Source: Leucobacter aridicollis | Lineage (GTDB): Bacteria > Actinomycetota > Actinomycetes > Actinomycetales > Microbacteriaceae | NCBI RefSeq assembly: GCF_024399335.1 | Contig: NZ_CP075339.1 | Location: 248,001-312,000, forward strand | DNA: 64,000 nt | Direction: 5' to 3' | Shown: positions 62,570-64,000 of the stretch, piece after piece | How the letters are laid out: each line of letters begins with the position of its first letter | Numbering within the stretch: position 1 is the first letter of the stretch | Made by a program: the position numbers and the translations under genes | Notes under the pieces: generated by a model | Database searches by the model: none | Seen by the model: only the letters and a program-made list of their open reading frames with translations | What the model was told of the DNA's origin: nothing

Positions 62570-63780
62570 TACTGGCGCCCGCGGTGCGAGACGCCGAAGA
62601 GCGCCGACCCGCACACCAGGATGACGATCGCTGCGACGTACACGGTCGTGATGCCTGCCGCGTCGCTCAGGATCCCGCCGCCCGCGGCGGCGAGGAAGAT
62701 CGCTCCTTGGAACCCGACGACGACGAGGCTTCCGCCTGCTTCGAGCGCGTCGGGGAGGCGGTGGCCCGCCCACGTGTTCACAACGAGCAGCCATGATGCG
62801 AAGAAGAAGCCCCACACGGTGACTGCAATTCCGACGGCCCAGAGCGCGCCAGGGGCAGCGAGCACAACGAACGCGGCTGTCGCGATGACGACAGGCGCGA
62901 GCATCGACAGCTGCTTGAAGGCGCGGTCGACAACGAGGCCGATCACGAAGTTGCCGATGAAGCCGCCAGCGCCGAACATCGCGAGCAGCATGACGATTGT
63001 TGCGGGCGTGAGCGGGGCTCCTGTCGCGTCGGTGACCCGCTCAAGCGCGAGCCTGATGTAGGTGTAGGCGGCGAAATGGCCGAGCACAACGAGCACGTGT
63101 CCACCGAGCCCGAGTGAGACGCCGGGCACTCGAAGCGCCCGCCCGAGCGCGGCGAACCCGCCCGACTTCATCGCCGGAATGCGGGGAAGCGTCGCGCGCA
63201 GGGAAACGGCGAGGAGTAGCATCGCCGCCCCGATGATCGCGAACACTACGCGCCAGTCGAATGCGTTGGAAAGCATGACGCCAGCAGGCACGCCCGCAAC
63301 TGTCGCGAGCGAGACGCCGCCCGAGGTGAACATGAGCGCCCGCCCGAGTCGCGCGGGGCCAACGAGGCTTGATGCGGCGCTGATCGACATTGACCAGAAC
63401 GTCGACAGCGCCGCGCCAAGCATGAATCGCGCGACGAGGATGAGCCAGAACGACGGCGCAAGTGCGACGAGCGCATTTGACGCGGCTCCGAGCAGCGCCA
63501 TCCAGATGAGGAGGGATCGCCTGTCAATCCTCGGGAAGAGGCTGCCGACGACGAGCGCCGTGATGAGGCCTGCGAGCGCCGTCATGCTCACCGTCTGGCC
63601 GGCCTGCCCGGTGGTGATGCCGAGACCTGCGGCCATCTCGGTGAGTACCCCGTTGGGTAGAAACTCACTCGTGACGAGCAGAAAGCTCATCGCCATCAGC
63701 GTGAGTAGGGCGGTGTAGGGCATGGGGTGTTGCTTCGCCGACAGTTCGCCGGCGACTGGGATGGGCGCGGTTGTGGTCAT
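62569..63780 (-). CDS. MFS transporter
   Basis: A 403-residue, 12-helix facilitator of the drug-efflux DHA1 type. Helix 1 SFLLVTSEFLPNGVLTEMA corresponds to the TEF(L/M)PxGLL segment of the family, and RFMLGAALSTFWSMSISAAS lies in helix 4-5. ATG 63780 is the probable start; no ribosome site is evident. The neighbouring AraC gene probably regulates it. Substrate unknown. Confidence 0.9.
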   Translation of the reverse strand: MTTTAPIPVAGELSAKQHPMPYTALLTLMAMSFLLVTSEFLPNGVLTEMAAGLGITTGQAGQTVSMTALAGLITALVVGSLFPRIDRRSLLIWMALLGAASNALVALAPSFWLILVARFMLGAALSTFWSMSISAASSLVGPARLGRALMFTSGGVSLATVAGVPAGVMLSNAFDWRVVFAIIGAAMLLLAVSLRATLPRIPAMKSGGFAALGRALRVPGVSLGLGGHVLVVLGHFAAYTYIRLALERVTDATGAPLTPATIVMLLAMFGAGGFIGNFVIGLVVDRAFKQLSMLAPVVIATAAFVVLAAPGALWAVGIAVTVWGFFFASWLLVVNTWAGHRLPDALEAGGSLVVVGFQGAIFLAAAGGGILSDAAGITTVYVAAIVILVCGSALFGVSHRGRQ

Positions 63781-63853
63781 GGTTCTAGCGTTCCAGTGCG
63801 TAGGCCGGGCCGCCCGACCTGGCGAACCCGCTTCCCGACCGAACGTGCACAGA

Positions 63854-63880
63854 GCGCACCGGGCGCAGCACCCGGCGCGC
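63854..63880 (-). terminator. Terminator of the Cys/Met enzyme gene
   Basis: 10-bp stem (63854-63863 with 63871-63880), 7-nt loop, just after the stop on the minus strand. The one non-Watson-Crick position is G-U in the minus-strand RNA but A-C in the plus-strand RNA, so it is suited to the minus-strand transcript. Confidence 0.6.
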
Positions 63881-63886
63881 CTCTGG

Positions 63887-64000
63887 TTAGACGTTGTCGA
63901 GCGCGGTTCGCAGATCCGCGATGAGGTCCCTAGGCGATTCGAGCCCTACCGAGAGCCTGAGGAGGCCCGGTGTGATCCCGAGGCGCTCGTTGATCTCGGG
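63887..64000 (-). CDS. Cys/Met metabolism PLP-dependent enzyme (C-terminal end only)
   Basis: The final 37 residues of a minus-strand gene that begins beyond the window. GITPGLLRLSVGLESPRDLI is the conserved C-terminus of trans-sulfuration enzymes (cystathionine gamma-synthase/lyase, O-acetylhomoserine sulfhydrylase). The catalytic part is not visible, so the member cannot be named. The stop is TAA at 63887-63889. Confidence 0.85.
   Translation of the reverse strand, partial: PEINERLGITPGLLRLSVGLESPRDLIADLRTALDNV

Overview
The window is high-GC DNA from an actinobacterium. NucS mismatch endonuclease, a dnaK-grpE-dnaJ-hspR operon with HAIR operators, an LpdA-type quinone reductase, hadA-hadB-murB and an AccA-type BC-BCCP fusion all point to Actinomycetota. 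Overall gene content fits Microbacteriaceae, perhaps a Leucobacter-like genome, but genus is inference. At least 13 genes have a TANNNT -10 hexamer 6-7 nt before the start codon, so leaderless transcripts are common. No rRNA, tRNA, CRISPR array, transposase or prophage gene was recognised; this looks like chromosomal core plus light accessory content.

Layout. 1-8 kb: nucS (cut by the window edge), an MFS and a MATE transporter on the minus strand, then cstA with its small YbdD partner and an M13 peptidase. 8-13 kb: YibE/F protein behind a Fur/Zur-like box and a tiny leaderless ORF, an EcsC-like protein, and a YtrA-type GntR/ABC operon with a clear operator. 13-18 kb: the Hen1-Pnkp RNA-repair pair and a glutathione peroxidase. 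18-29 kb: an SDR and a large FAD/NAD(P)-binding protein face a peptide-type ABC importer operon that ends in a CMD-AhpD fusion and a VOC protein. This is a coherent but functionally uncharacterised uptake/oxidation cluster. 29-33 kb: Pif1-like helicase and two MFS transporters. 33-39 kb: the heat-shock operon, a methyltransferase and a histidine phosphatase. 39-42 kb: TlpA/CcdA/ResB cytochrome c maturation genes without the usual ResC. 42-52 kb: phosphohexomutase, a DAO-type oxidoreductase, purine nucleoside phosphorylase, a large Orn/Lys/Arg decarboxylase, LpdA and a cupredoxin lipoprotein. 52-58 kb: an LLM flavin oxidoreductase, a three-gene membrane-protein operon of unknown role, and acyl-CoA carboxylase alpha followed by a membrane protein. 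58-64 kb: DUF937-like protein, hadA-hadB-murB, metallophosphoesterase, AraC regulator, MFS transporter and the end of a Cys/Met-metabolism PLP enzyme.

The least expected signal is intergenic. Five copies of a 58-59 bp near-perfect palindrome sit at 10737, 17348, 42554, 51649 and 51776. They share arm sequences around ATCTGC and ATGCCC, and some sequence differences are compensated across the stem. All copies lie next to short tandem arrays: 18 x 11 bp with a canonical G-quadruplex motif, 5 x 25 bp, 2 x 39 bp, and 7 x 7 bp. I know of no described family that matches these elements, but I could not search.
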